From NCBI RefSeq assembly GCF_040054535.1, contig NC_090781.1, forward strand, positions 17,522,482-17,586,481: a stretch of 64,000 bases of DNA. Reading direction: 5' to 3'. Shown here piece by piece: positions 38,196-62,904 of this stretch. Position numbers and translations under genes: made by a program. The stretch is from Antennarius striatus. Lineage: Eukaryota; Chordata; Actinopteri; Lophiiformes; Antennariidae. Under the pieces are notes generated by a model. That model did no database searches. It was not told the origin of the DNA and worked only from the letters and a program-made list of their open reading frames with translations. How positions within the stretch are numbered: position 1 is the first letter of the stretch; every line of letters begins with the position of its first letter.

Positions 38196-38964
38196 TATTT
38201 ATAGGAGCTTCTTCCACACCTCCACCTCTCATATCTCCCTCACTCTCTCTCCTGTCTCTCCATCGCTCTCTCTTTTTTCTGTGACAACCGCTCTCTCCTC
38301 ACAGCCTCTCACCACATTCAGCAGCTCTCTGGCTGTGAGGAGGAGGAGGAGGAGGAGGAAACAAGAGAGTCAACTAGAGCAGAAGAGAGTTGCTGTTTGA
38401 TTTCCTGCTTTCTCGTCTCTCTTGGATCATCGGTTGTATTCTTCTTCATCGTCCTCTTTCTTTAGCCCCGTGTCTGATCACCATCTCTATCTGAAAGTTA
38501 TTGGGAGAGCTGATGATGAAGATTTTGTTTGAACGGCGATAGCATCTGAAAAGAAGCCGTCCTGAAAGGCGTGAAAATGGAACAGCGATCAGTCTCCCAT
38601 CATGCTTTGGTTTCTGGTCTTAACTTCCCAAACCAGGGAATATTTGGTTTATTTTTCCGATGAGATGAGGGATTTTTCTTCATGGTTGATCAAACCGAAC
38701 TTCTAAATCTTCTCCTTTAAAATGGTTGAGATCAGTTTCTATCAATTTCTTCAGGTTGTGGATTGAAAGTGAAGTCAAACCTGCACGATGTGAAGTTTCT
38801 TAAATACATGAATGAGGCTTGGAATCTGCAGAAATTTGGAAAGACCTTCTGGAAGTGGATCTGCAGTGTTTTGAATTTTCAGTCAGACACTCAGAGGTTC
38901 ACACCGATGAGACATGCCAGCTGATCAAGACTGAAGCACCAAACTCCAACTGCCGCTCCGGGAG
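38196..38964 (+). promoter_or_regulatory. Probable promoter and 5' UTR of the FGF12 A-type transcript
   Basis: A TATA-like TATTTATA at 38196-38203 is followed by CT-rich DNA, a (GGA)n run near 38340, and about 700 bp of non-repetitive sequence to the A-type ATG. The transcription start is inferred and not visible. Confidence 0.35.
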
Positions 38965-43121
<4,157 letters not shown>

Positions 43122-44206
43122 CCTGCAGCGCCCCCCACAGGTGGAGGAGGTGGAAGAGGAGGCGAACTCCCATTTTAACACTCCCTCTGTTCAGCAAAAG
43201 CAACGACAACCACACAACAAAGAAAACAAGAAAAAAAGAGGCAAAAAAAAAGAAAAAATCTTCTTCTTCCTCGTGTTGAAATATTTTAAATGTTAAGGAG
43301 GAGGGGCTTGTTTGGAAAAAAATATCAGAACGTTGATCATGATTTACATTTTATGCAAAAAGCCCCGCTGATACAGAGCCCGGAGGCGAGCACACCTACC
43401 CTTCATTGCTACGTCATCATCACTGCTGTCACAAATGCTTAGAACTCTGAAGCTTTAAGCCGTGTAGAAACTTCTCGTCCTTTCATTTCTTAATGAATGC
43501 AAAAACTTTCGCACTTTCCACACGCTGCGCTTCTTCTTCTTCTCTATGTTGTTCCGTCCAATCAGAGACAAGGATTGTTTATTTTCAGCTGCTATGTCTC
43601 GCTTGTTTCTTCGTGAGATTTACTGTAGACACTGCCGATAAAGTTTCAGGGGGTTGAACGCCGCCCTGTTCTGATCGGACTGGAGGAAGTCAGATTTTGT
43701 GAGTTTAATACTGTAAACTTCACATTCCTGCATTTTGTAAAATTACCATCAGTTTTTACTTTTTATGAACATCAGGGATTGAAATCTGCTCCAAACCATC
43801 CAGAGGCAGAAACAGCGCATTTAAATCACTTTTAAAAAAGCTACAATCATGGAGTCCATTTGTTCATTGTCCACAATGATGTCCTCAACTGTCATTTACT
43901 TTTTGGTTATCATCAGAGCTAAACATGAAGTTGCTTAAAATCACGGAGGTTGACGAAGCCAATCAGAATGATCGCCCTTGTGGTCAGATTGGGAAGCGCA
44001 GCGCCCACCCTTAGCAGGAAAAAGATAGCTAAACAGCCCGCTAGCAACTTTTCACGTGAATCTTTGATCATAAACTTCCAGCAAACCCGTTATGTAATGA
44101 CAAGAAGGCCTTCCTATTGGTTGTCTGGACTGTAGATGGATTTGTGGTATGTTCAACCGTATTACATTTCCGAGCAGCATTTTAGAGACAGTTATGGTCA
44201 AATAAA
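43122..44206 (+). terminator. FGF12 3' UTR and candidate poly(A) signal
   Basis: About 1.1 kb follows the stop at 43119-43121. AATAAA at 44201-44206 is the best poly(A) signal. No coding features were seen. Confidence 0.5.
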
Positions 44207-44271
44207 CATTTGAATATATTTACAATCTCCCCCCAACTTTCACTCAGGGAACAGCGACCCTAAGCCCCCCA

Positions 44272-44302
<31 letters not shown>

Positions 44303-47300
44303 AACACATTTCCTGATAAGACTGAGCCCTGCAGAAAAGTAGTAAATAACAATACTCAGGAGCAGTTTATAGCTAACAGCTGGAGCCAACCGGCTCAGGG
44401 GGGCGGGGAAATAACACACAAGTGACAACAGTTAGGGCGGGGCAGACAATCCAACTTAGTTATTAACTAATTATAATAATCGACTATTTCTGCGTCTCAA
44501 AATGTTTCAAAACATGACTAGAAATAATTAGAAGGCACTTAGACTAATGCTAACACGCTAGCGTGAAAGAAGCAGCCCCCTGCTAACATCCTTAAAGCCG
44601 CATTCGGCATTGGTTTTTGAATTTGTGTTGATGTCTTGGATCTGATTGGTTCGCTATGATTTATGACATCACTGGTATGAGGAGGTCGTCCCGTTTCAAT
44701 CGAGGCCCATCGAACACTGTCAGCGACTCATTCCCTTCCCACCAAACAGGAATGTGAAGTACAAAGAACTGACTGAAGAAAATGCAAATATCTTCCTCCG
44801 GTTTCTGTCTCGTGCTGCCTTCAAGGTCTGATCAAATTAGAAGTTTTTTGTTTATTTGGTAAAGTTGTAGGTTGAAATGTTGCATGATGAACTTTCCAAA
44901 GTGTAGCGACATCCCCACAGTCGTTTGTGGGATTTAAACAATTTATGGAGATGCTGACAGAGGAGCTGTGTCACTCTGATCTGGTCTGAACCAGTTCTGC
45001 CCCCATCCTGTGATACATTCAAAGACTGTCTGATATGAGATAGAGATGCGATGATGTGGCACAGCATGTCTTTGCGAGCCTAAAACACCATTTTTAAACA
45101 TGATTGTATGTTTTGCTGCATCTGGCACACTGAGTCCTGATTGGTGCCCTTTTCAAAAAGGGGTGGGGCTTATTTAGAACTTTTTTTCATGTAGAAAGCA
45201 TGTCAGAATTGTTGTAAAATGACACAAGCCAATTGTACAAAAGAGGTTCAGATCCAAACCAAAGGTAACTGATGATGTCATCACTTCCAGTAAGTATTGC
45301 AGCCATGTCCTCAGCTTCCTGATTGGTTCTTTTTTTGAATCTTATTTATATTTTTGCAGATTGAATGAATTTGTTCAAAGAACCCTGGGGAACAGTGGCA
45401 CCTTATTCATGTTTGTGATTCATTATTAGTTTGTTGAATTTAGACAAAAACAAAAGTATTTATCTTTGATCTAAATCAAATAATTATTTTAAAGACAGTT
45501 TATGATTATTTTTATCCTAAAGTCACATCTTAACAGTCCAGAAAAAATACCCCTGTATTTCTGTTTCTTGGTTCAGCTTACAATTCGCGGCACTTCCCTT
45601 CCACTCATGATACATTTAGGGAACCTAGGAATCAGAGGGTTCTCTGATGACTCCAAGCTGTAGCAGTGTTCCATCCATTGTTTATAAAGAACAAAACTTT
45701 TCTTAGTTAGAGTGTGAAGTTTTTGTTGTTGTTTTTTTCATTTGCGGTTTTTAGATTTGTTTGAATATTTTCCTTTTAGTTTTTTTGTTTGTAGTCTTAT
45801 TTGTATCTTTTGTTTGTTCGTTTTTGTGTTTTTGTTTCTATTTTTTGTAGGGTTTTTTGTGGGGTTTTTTCTTTGTATTTTTTGCTTGTGTTTGTAGGTT
45901 TTTTTGCATTTATTCTTGTAGTTTTTTGTTTGTGTTTTTCTTTGTATGGTTTTTGTTAGTAATTTTCACTTACTGGTTTTTCTGTCAGTATTTTTAATGT
46001 GCCACAACTGTAATTATCTCTACATTACTTCAGGCAGTAGCTGAATGACGCTGTCATTAGATTTGCTGCCACCATTATTAACAGTGACATCGTCAGCATT
46101 AAAAGATGCGGAGTTAGTGTTCACAGATGTAGAACTTGACTCTTATTGGCTGCCACCACACAGGATTTTCATTATTTTGGAAATGTTACATTTTTGTCTT
46201 ATGTTGGTTCAAAATGGACGGATGGACAGATGAATGGATGTACAGATGAACGGATATAATGAAAGGACCTAACCAATCACAATCCACCGCACTGCCTGTG
46301 AGAAAGTCTTCCAGTTTGGGGTTTTGGGGGGTCGGACCACGAGTATCCAGAGCAACTGGACCATCATTGGGCTTTTGTCTACTGTGGTCCGTTAAAAAGT
46401 GGGAATGAACTTTAATTTTTCCACTCAACTGAACGACAGGAATATTGTAACACGAGTGTTCCTTCTATCACATCTACTTCCAGAGAAACTAAACAAAATA
46501 CGACAGAATAAAAATAAGGAACAGCATTCAATCCAATGTCAAAGAAAGAAACTGTCTCAGCTTTTCAGGAGCACGTTTGTGAACATCACAATTGAACAGA
46601 TGATAATTACTGATCCTGAAAGCCACATGGACTTCAGAGTCTGCCATACCGAATTTAGTGCCACTTGATGGTGCTTTCAGGGCCTGTACAGCACCAGAAA
46701 GACTCCCATCTTTTATGACCTCATTGGTTTTATTTTTAATTTGTGTTTTGGAGTTGTTTTCTTTTGCCAGAAAGTATGAATCACAGTAATTTCCACTAGA
46801 TTTTTGTTTCTAATTTCACCTTTTCGTTTTCACCCTGAAGGCACTTCCAACACGTTAAAGGTTCTCTGAGAAGTAGAAATTTTAGATATGACACTCTGCA
46901 GTCAAAGTCTGTGATTTGGGAAGGAGCAGCAGGTCGAGTCAGACGTTTTGATGAGATTTCACATCAGTTTTTAGAATTTAACTACTTTAAAACTCTTGAG
47001 CTCGAGCTGCTGACCCTTCACTGCGACTCTATCAATGATCAATGACTCCATCGATGATGAATTGGCCCGTAGGGGACGCTCTCAATGTTACTGGAAGAAC
47101 AGCAACGCATCCTCCTTACAGCACTGATTGATGATGTCGTTGTGCAACAGAAGCCTTCAGTACATGGGGGAACTTAACTGAGAATGTACAGAAAAGCCAG
47201 ATGGCGTCAAAATGTGTGAGGTTCCATGAAGGCATCACTTCAATGTCATTCATGGAAAATATAGAAAATTTTCCTGCGGACGCATCTCTGAGGTAAAAGC

Positions 47301-49232
47301 TGGCGGGTGGTTCACAAACAGCATGGATGACTTATTATGGGATGCTGCGCCAATGCCCAACCCACAGGCCTCCTGCATAGGAAGGGGTTTTTTTAGGTAC
47401 GTTTCTTGTAATATTTTCACATCGTAAATTGTTGATCACATTTTTGTGAACATGGCCCCATGAATAACTAATTTATTATTAAAATAATGTATCCAGTTTA
47501 CTAAATTATTATGTGTTAAGTTAAGCAGAATATCTGCATTTACTTATTTATTATACATTACATCATTAGTACAGTTAGTACAGATTAATCTATTTCAAAT
47601 GAGGTTTCTGATTGGCCCGTTGGCTCAGGTATCCACACCTTCTAAGACATCCATGTCTCTGGACGTGGGAGGATGGCGAGCTGTTGCTGCACTGAAACGT
47701 CTTGACCTTTGTTTTTGTTTGCTGATGTTTGCACCTTTTCTGAGTCACCTCCATTTAGCGCATCATATATTAGAAATAATCATCGCAAATACGCAGAGAG
47801 ATGAAACGATGGTTGAAAAATAAAAAGAATGAAATAAGAGCTTTGGTGTGTCTCGTTTTGTTTGCAGGCAAACATTCATTAATGTCGCTAAGCGCCGCCT
47901 TTCTCACAGGGGATGTGCGATTTTAGCCAAGATGCCAGCATTCACTGAAGATTTCAGCCTTACAAAGTGAGTAAGTGATGTGTTTAAATAATGGATGAGA
48001 CAACAGGAGGTCCAGGAGGATGAAGTCAACAGCCATGTGACATAAGATGAATGATTCTCTTTAGTTCTTGTATAAAAATACAAATATTTTTGTTGTGTAA
48101 AAGAGTCATTCCAGTCCCCAACACTTTCAGTGTCTGAAACCACTGATTTAAATTAACTTGTTATCATGTGGTACAAGTTAAATAATACATAATTTGCATA
48201 TTTTTAACTTTTTGTGTTAGACTACAATAATTTTCTCATGTCGCTGAGCATTTTTGTCATTCATATAATGTAAAATCAAAATGTCAAATGTCACATTTAT
48301 TGTTATGGTTAAAATTACTTCCCTCTTACTAGGGAATATGTTCATTATGATTTTTTTTTAAATTATATAATTGTACGTACATGTATTCATAGTATATGTA
48401 TGTACACATACATATACCATAAAAAAAAAGAAAACAAAGAACGAAATTGATCTCTGGATAGAATGTGCTAAAAAAAACTTTCAGATAATGGTGCCTGAGC
48501 TTGAAAAATATGTTTTATTGCAAGTCTTACGTGTTCTGAATGGTATAAAAGTTATAAATTCAAAGGGCTAATATTAACACATTCCTAGGAATGACCCAAA
48601 ACAGTTGCCTAAAAAACCTGGCTCTTTTCTCTCTCGGGTGTTTTTTCTTCAAACATTGTTTTAAAGCCTGCATGTAGGAAACGCCTGAGCCATCAGCAGC
48701 AATGACAGAGGTGTAACCAGAGTTTATGCTGTGATGGTTTGAGGATGGTGTCTTGAAAGCTCTCTGTTATTCCTGGAGTCAAATGAAAAACATAAAGTGG
48801 GAGCGACGGGCTAAAAGCTGGGGAGCATCCATCCACTCCTCTCCGGTATAAATACCCTCCACCACTGCCTTCCACTCCATCTGATGTTCTAATGTCTTCA
48901 GAGTTCATCCAGTTTTAATGAAGAGACACAAAAACATGACTCTACTGCTGCTGAAACCAACAGCTGACATCGCATCGACAAGAAGAGCCTTCTGAACAAC
49001 GAAACTAGTCCAGAACACTAGTTCCTTATTGAAGATTAAGAGGCATTACATTACAAAATGTCTACAATACTACTAGACCATTTAAGGGACTGTGATGGTG
49101 TTATGTGAGCTTGAATGATTTACCTTTCTTGTATCTCGTCTACTTCCATCCTTATGTTGGGCTCAATCCCTCCACAAGGGGGCAGTGAAGAGGCAAACGT
49201 TTCAACTGCAAAGGAAGTTTTTTTGTGGTATA
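44207..49232. other. FGF12-IL1RAP intergenic region
   Basis: Contains a short (CA)n (44272-44297) and a T-rich tract with TTTTTGT phrases (about 45720-45985). No exon or RNA gene could be supported; all open frames are short and featureless. Confidence 0.5.
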
Positions 49233-49596
49233 CAGTAATCCCTCACGCATTCGTGCATCATCATGCGTTACTTCACCTCATTGTGGATTTTTAGTAGGTA
49301 GGCACATGAAATCGTATGTGCATTCTATTGGCTGACGGCGTCCGGAGGTGCGCTACATTCCGTGAGTCTTGGGACGCAGCGCACTTTCATGAGACACAAA
49401 AGTGACTTAAACAGTCAATAAGAATGTTGGAAAAGGTAAAACCAATAGAAGGTGGTTTAATATCATTATGGGGAGTGTTCATTGAAGTGTAAATTACCGT
49501 AAATAATAAGATAAATAGTTTGTCCCTACATCGCAGAATTCGTTATTCGCGTGTGGTTCCTGGAACGCATTAACTGCGAGTAATGAGGCCACACTG
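49233..49596. mobile_element. Mariner/pogo-type MITE with TA duplication
   Basis: Bounded by TA dinucleotides (49231-49232 and 49597-49598), the left end CAGTAATCCCTCACGC and the right end GCGAGTAATGAGGCCACACTG form a degenerate inverted terminal repeat. The CAGTAATCCCTC start is typical of pogo/Tigger-like non-autonomous elements. Length is 364 bp, with no coding capacity. Confidence 0.65.
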
Positions 49597-49899
49597 TAGT
49601 GAAAATAAGTTGTCTCTGAGTACTTAAAAGCAGTCACAACATACAACCGTCTCATCGTGCTTCGTACAATACCACACTGCCCCCAGTGGTGTCTGCTGGT
49701 ACTGCTGTGTTCCACATCCTGTCAGGAAACAAATACTGTATGCATGAAATGAACGCAGGTAAACTCGTGGTGTGTGTGTGTGTGTGTGTGTGTGTGTAGC
49801 ATCATGTTGCACTGACTCAGACCTAATTGATGAAACTATTGATGTCAGCAGAGTGGAACCTGAAGGCACCACGGATGATAATTCTATTGTATTTTGGAC

Positions 49900-50336
49900 T
49901 GTCGCTTCTAGGCGGGAATCCTCTGGGTCGAGTCCAGACCAGAGGATCTCATAGAGTCATGCAGGGGACTCCAAAGGGCCCCTTTTTTTCTCTCCATGTG
50001 TCCCTCTCCAGGACTAATGTCCTATCCTGGGCTGGGATGCAGCACACCACCCTATGACCTGCAGGATAACCCGGTGAGGCTTCGCAGATGACCCTTGGTG
50101 ATGAGGTCATTTAAAGGTCCCATATTATGATTTTAAATTAATGACATTCAGCTGCCAGATGTCCAACTACACTGCATTTGAAATCTCTTGCCCAAAAGTG
50201 ATCTGTGGTCCTCAATATCTTTGATTGGATATGGTTAAAATCACTTCCATTCTGAAACGCTCTGTGTTGATGGGCATGGCTCCGAGCTTACTCTATCACC
50301 ACCCCCAGCCTCCTCTGAGCTCCCTCTATCAACACC
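49900..50336. repeat. Two dispersed-repeat-like blocks
   Basis: The first block (about 49905-50066) has a B-box-like GGGTCGAGTCC and a CCTGGGCTGGGATGCAGCAC body resembling a SINE. The second (about 50108-50336) starts AAAGGTCCCATATTATG, a common end sequence of fish non-autonomous DNA transposons. Edges and families are uncertain. Confidence 0.4.
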
Positions 50337-50497
50337 TAACCTAAAATTGGTGACCTTAAACGGAAAATAAGTTTATAATACACATCACTGGATAAATATT
50401 AGCATTTAATTTATTTATTCCATTTTCCTTTTTTTTTTTCTTTCACGATGGCAGTTGAGGCACGGCCTCACCTGCCTCTCCTGACCGCACGTCACTG
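50337..50497 (-). mobile_element. Truncated copy of the CAGTGACGTGCGG transposon
   Basis: The minus strand begins CAGTGACGTGCGGTCAGGAG and matches the first 150 bp or so of the complete element at 60925-62086, including the TTTATCCAGTGATG block and the CACCAATTTTAGGTT block. The inner part is missing. Confidence 0.85.
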
Positions 50498-50659
50498 CTA
50501 AAAAGGTATAAAAGTGGAAAAATTCTTCAGCTTCTAAACTGCAACCATTCGCTCGTTTTTTCATGTATTTACAGCCTATCACCGCCAGAGGGAGACATTA
50601 CACCAGGAATTACTGATGTGCCATAGAAGAAGAACTGATTTAGGGATATGTAGTTTTCG

Positions 50660-51016
<357 letters not shown>

Positions 51017-51019
<3 letters not shown>

Positions 51020-51255
51020 TAGACTTAACGGTACCGATCCGGTGTTCCCGGAGAGTCAGAGCCGGGACCTGCTGTGGCAGCGGCGCCACCGGACTCCCGT
51101 CAGGAACCAGGTACCCGGAACTCAGGACCCCTCCGTCCGAACCCCGGGCCCCCCTCACCCTCCACCTGACTCCGACCGCCGGGCGTGAGGCTCAGCTCAC
51201 AACACTTGTCGACTTGTCCCCACCGGACCGAGACGGACGGGACGGAACTCTGTTC

Positions 51256-51257
<2 letters not shown>
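51017..51257 (+). promoter_or_regulatory. IL1RAP promoter-proximal region and 5' UTR exon
   Basis: GC-rich DNA ending in ..TTCAT|GTGAGT at 51257/51258, a perfect donor. The exon contributes only the AT of the inferred start codon; the G comes from the next exon at 52510. TSS not visible. Confidence 0.5.
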
Positions 51258-60256
<8,999 letters not shown>

Positions 60257-60642
60257 TGTCAGCAGAAAAAGAGGAGGAGCTAATGGAAGTGCCATGGGCG
60301 CTATTCATTGTGGAGGACTGGCTTCCAATCAAGAGGCGGCATCTAATCAATAGGGGATAGGCCTGTGGGGCTGCCACGCCCATCAGGAGACAGTTGATGT
60401 AGTTCAGACATAAGGTGATTGGTTACGAAAGGGGTTGGACCAAAAGAGTGAGCCAATCAGAACTTAGCCTTTGCCATCTAAGAAAGTTGACATGCCTGGC
60501 TATCTGTGGGAATCAGACCAATTGGGTCCCTGATGAAGATGAAACTCAACTCAGCTTAACCTGTTCATGACTCATTTCGCATGTTCTTGATGATGTGTTC
60601 CTAAACAATGAATCCAGATGTCAGTTTTCATTTTTGAAAAAG

Positions 60643-60660
60643 AAATAAAACTGAAATAAA
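60643..60660 (+). terminator. Two poly(A) signals downstream of IL1RAP exon b
   Basis: AATAAA at 60643-60648 and again at 60655-60660, about 390 bp after the exon b stop. Confidence 0.65.
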
Positions 60661-60924
60661 TGTGAATCCAACCTGATGAACATCTCTTCATGCCTTTAGA
60701 TATTTTTTATTTATTTCTTATTTTGCACTGACACAGCTTATTGTCAGTCCATCCATTTTTCTCCAGGAGTTAAAATAATGTTAGCATCATTTCAATGTAA
60801 ATGACGAAATGAAATCAGTTTAATATCGCACTAACCTGACGTCACAACAGAGGGCACCGTTTTTACCTTACGTCATTTGAATGCAACCAGCATTCAGACC
60901 ATTCAGGTTAAATTTCATCTGCAG

Positions 60925-62086
60925 CAGTGACGTGCGGTCAAGGGAGGCAGGTGAGGCACGGCCTCACCTTCCATAATGAGAAGAAAAATGGAAGAAATAA
61001 ATTAAAAGGTTACATTTATCCAGTGATGCGTAGTATAAAGTTATTTTCTATTCAACATCACCAATTTTAGGTTATTTTTACTCAAAATCACTGAATTGTC
61101 AAATTTACCACTGAAATACTGAGAAGAGACCTGCGGTGAGGCACCAGCCGGCCGAGCCTCACCATGGATGGCACAATGGCTTGATTAGCTGTGCTGGCAT
61201 GCTACACACTACAGTGAGGCCGTAATGCTATCTCTCTATACGTCGCTATTAAAATATTCCAACATGTTTGCTCTATGAACTAAATTTCCATAATTTAGCT
61301 AATGTATATAATGTAAAGTGTTTTCTGTCAACAACTGCATGAATGTAACGTCTTTCTTGAGTTCAGCGGTCCTTAAACCGCTGGGAAAAGGCACTACCTG
61401 AGGCACGATACTGACTTGCCTCACCGGTAGGGGGCGCTGGTGATCCCAGGGATTATCCAAAAGCTGTTGAGTCGATCCACTGGACGTTAAGAAAGTTCTT
61501 GAAGACGTTTCATCTCTCATCCAAGAGACTTCTTCAGAACTGAAGACTTCTTCAGAACTGAAGAAGTCTCTTGGATGAGAGACGAAACGTCTTCAAGAAC
61601 TTTCTTAATGTCCAGTGGATCGACTCAACAGCTTTTGGATAACCATGACCTGGATGACTGAGAACCTACACAGACATTCCAGGGATTCGGCCGAGGAGTC
61701 TTCTTCCTCGGCCGTAGAAGTGACAGCAAACTACGATCTAAAGTTAAGTGCAGCCATTCATTTGTTTTGCGCTCACCTTGCCTTATTATATATTTTTTTT
61801 CTCGTTGCTTTTGTTCAGAAGGAGCAGTGCATGGATTTCATTTATAAGTAAATGTAACATATAAACAAACATGTAGGTAACAACACAACATATTTTTTAA
61901 TCAAATGTGCTTATTTGTGTGTTACAGTTTGTATGTGTAAATAATTCTGATCTGAGACTTTAACATAACCCACTCACTATTGATAATTAAATGGTGAATA
62001 AGCTACACTGTAGGTTCATATGTTTGTAAATCTAATTATGATGAGATCAGTGCCTCACCAGCCATGAACCTCACCGCACGTCACTG
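60925..62086 (+). mobile_element. Complete CAGTGACGTGCGG DNA transposon, non-autonomous
   Basis: The left end CAGTGACGTGCGGTCAAGG and the right end ACCTCACCGCACGTCACTG are inverted repeats, followed internally by further GAGGC/GCCTC subterminal repeats. Flanks ATCTGCAG and AGCTACAG match at 6 of 8 positions, a possible hAT-style 8-bp duplication. The 1162-bp element has no significant coding frame and carries a nested insertion at 61455-61678. A partial second copy lies at 50337-50497. Confidence 0.82.
61455..61678. mobile_element. Fold-back insertion nested in the transposon
   Basis: Two arms of about 90 bp (61454-61547 and 61550-61642) are near-perfect inverted copies (ACTGGACGTTAAGAAAG against CTTTCTTAATGTCCAGT), and a 36-bp tail beginning ACCATGACCTGGATGACTG follows the right arm. 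The whole is flanked by the direct repeat CCAGGGATT (61446-61454 and 61679-61687). The right arm plus tail is a common fish dispersed sequence. The asymmetry suggests an inverted 5' copy joined to the element. Confidence 0.75.
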
Positions 62087-62477
62087 AGCTACAGTATGAC
62101 GTCATTGTGTCTGCTTGGTCCTCAGTTTTAATTTGGAGCTCTCAGACTGTCCAGGTGAGCAGCAGGTGTCAGTGTTTGGCTGCAGGACTGAGATCAGTTT
62201 GTGTTCCTCATTTCTTCATCCTTCGGTTTCTCTTCCGGCTTTAAAAGCCAATACGAATAAGGAATTAATCACGTGACAACCTCATCAATAACCATTATGA
62301 GGGCGTACAGGACTTTCATGTCAGCTGAGCGATGTCAGAAACAGCTGAAATTGCAGTAGCGCTGAGGGCCACTAGGGGCAGTGTAGACACCATTTATGGG
62401 GAACAAGTTCCTATGGTCCGAAACACGAGGGAAGGAAGCATTTAATGAGAACACACACACTGGCAATCGTACACTAA

Positions 62478-62798
<321 letters not shown>

Positions 62799-62904
62799 AC
62801 CAACACCTGACCAACACACTCCCCAGTAATCCCCCACTCCACCCTTTCTTCTTCTATTATTAGAATTATTTTATGTTAATTTGTTTTTCCTGTTGACCTG
62901 GAGT

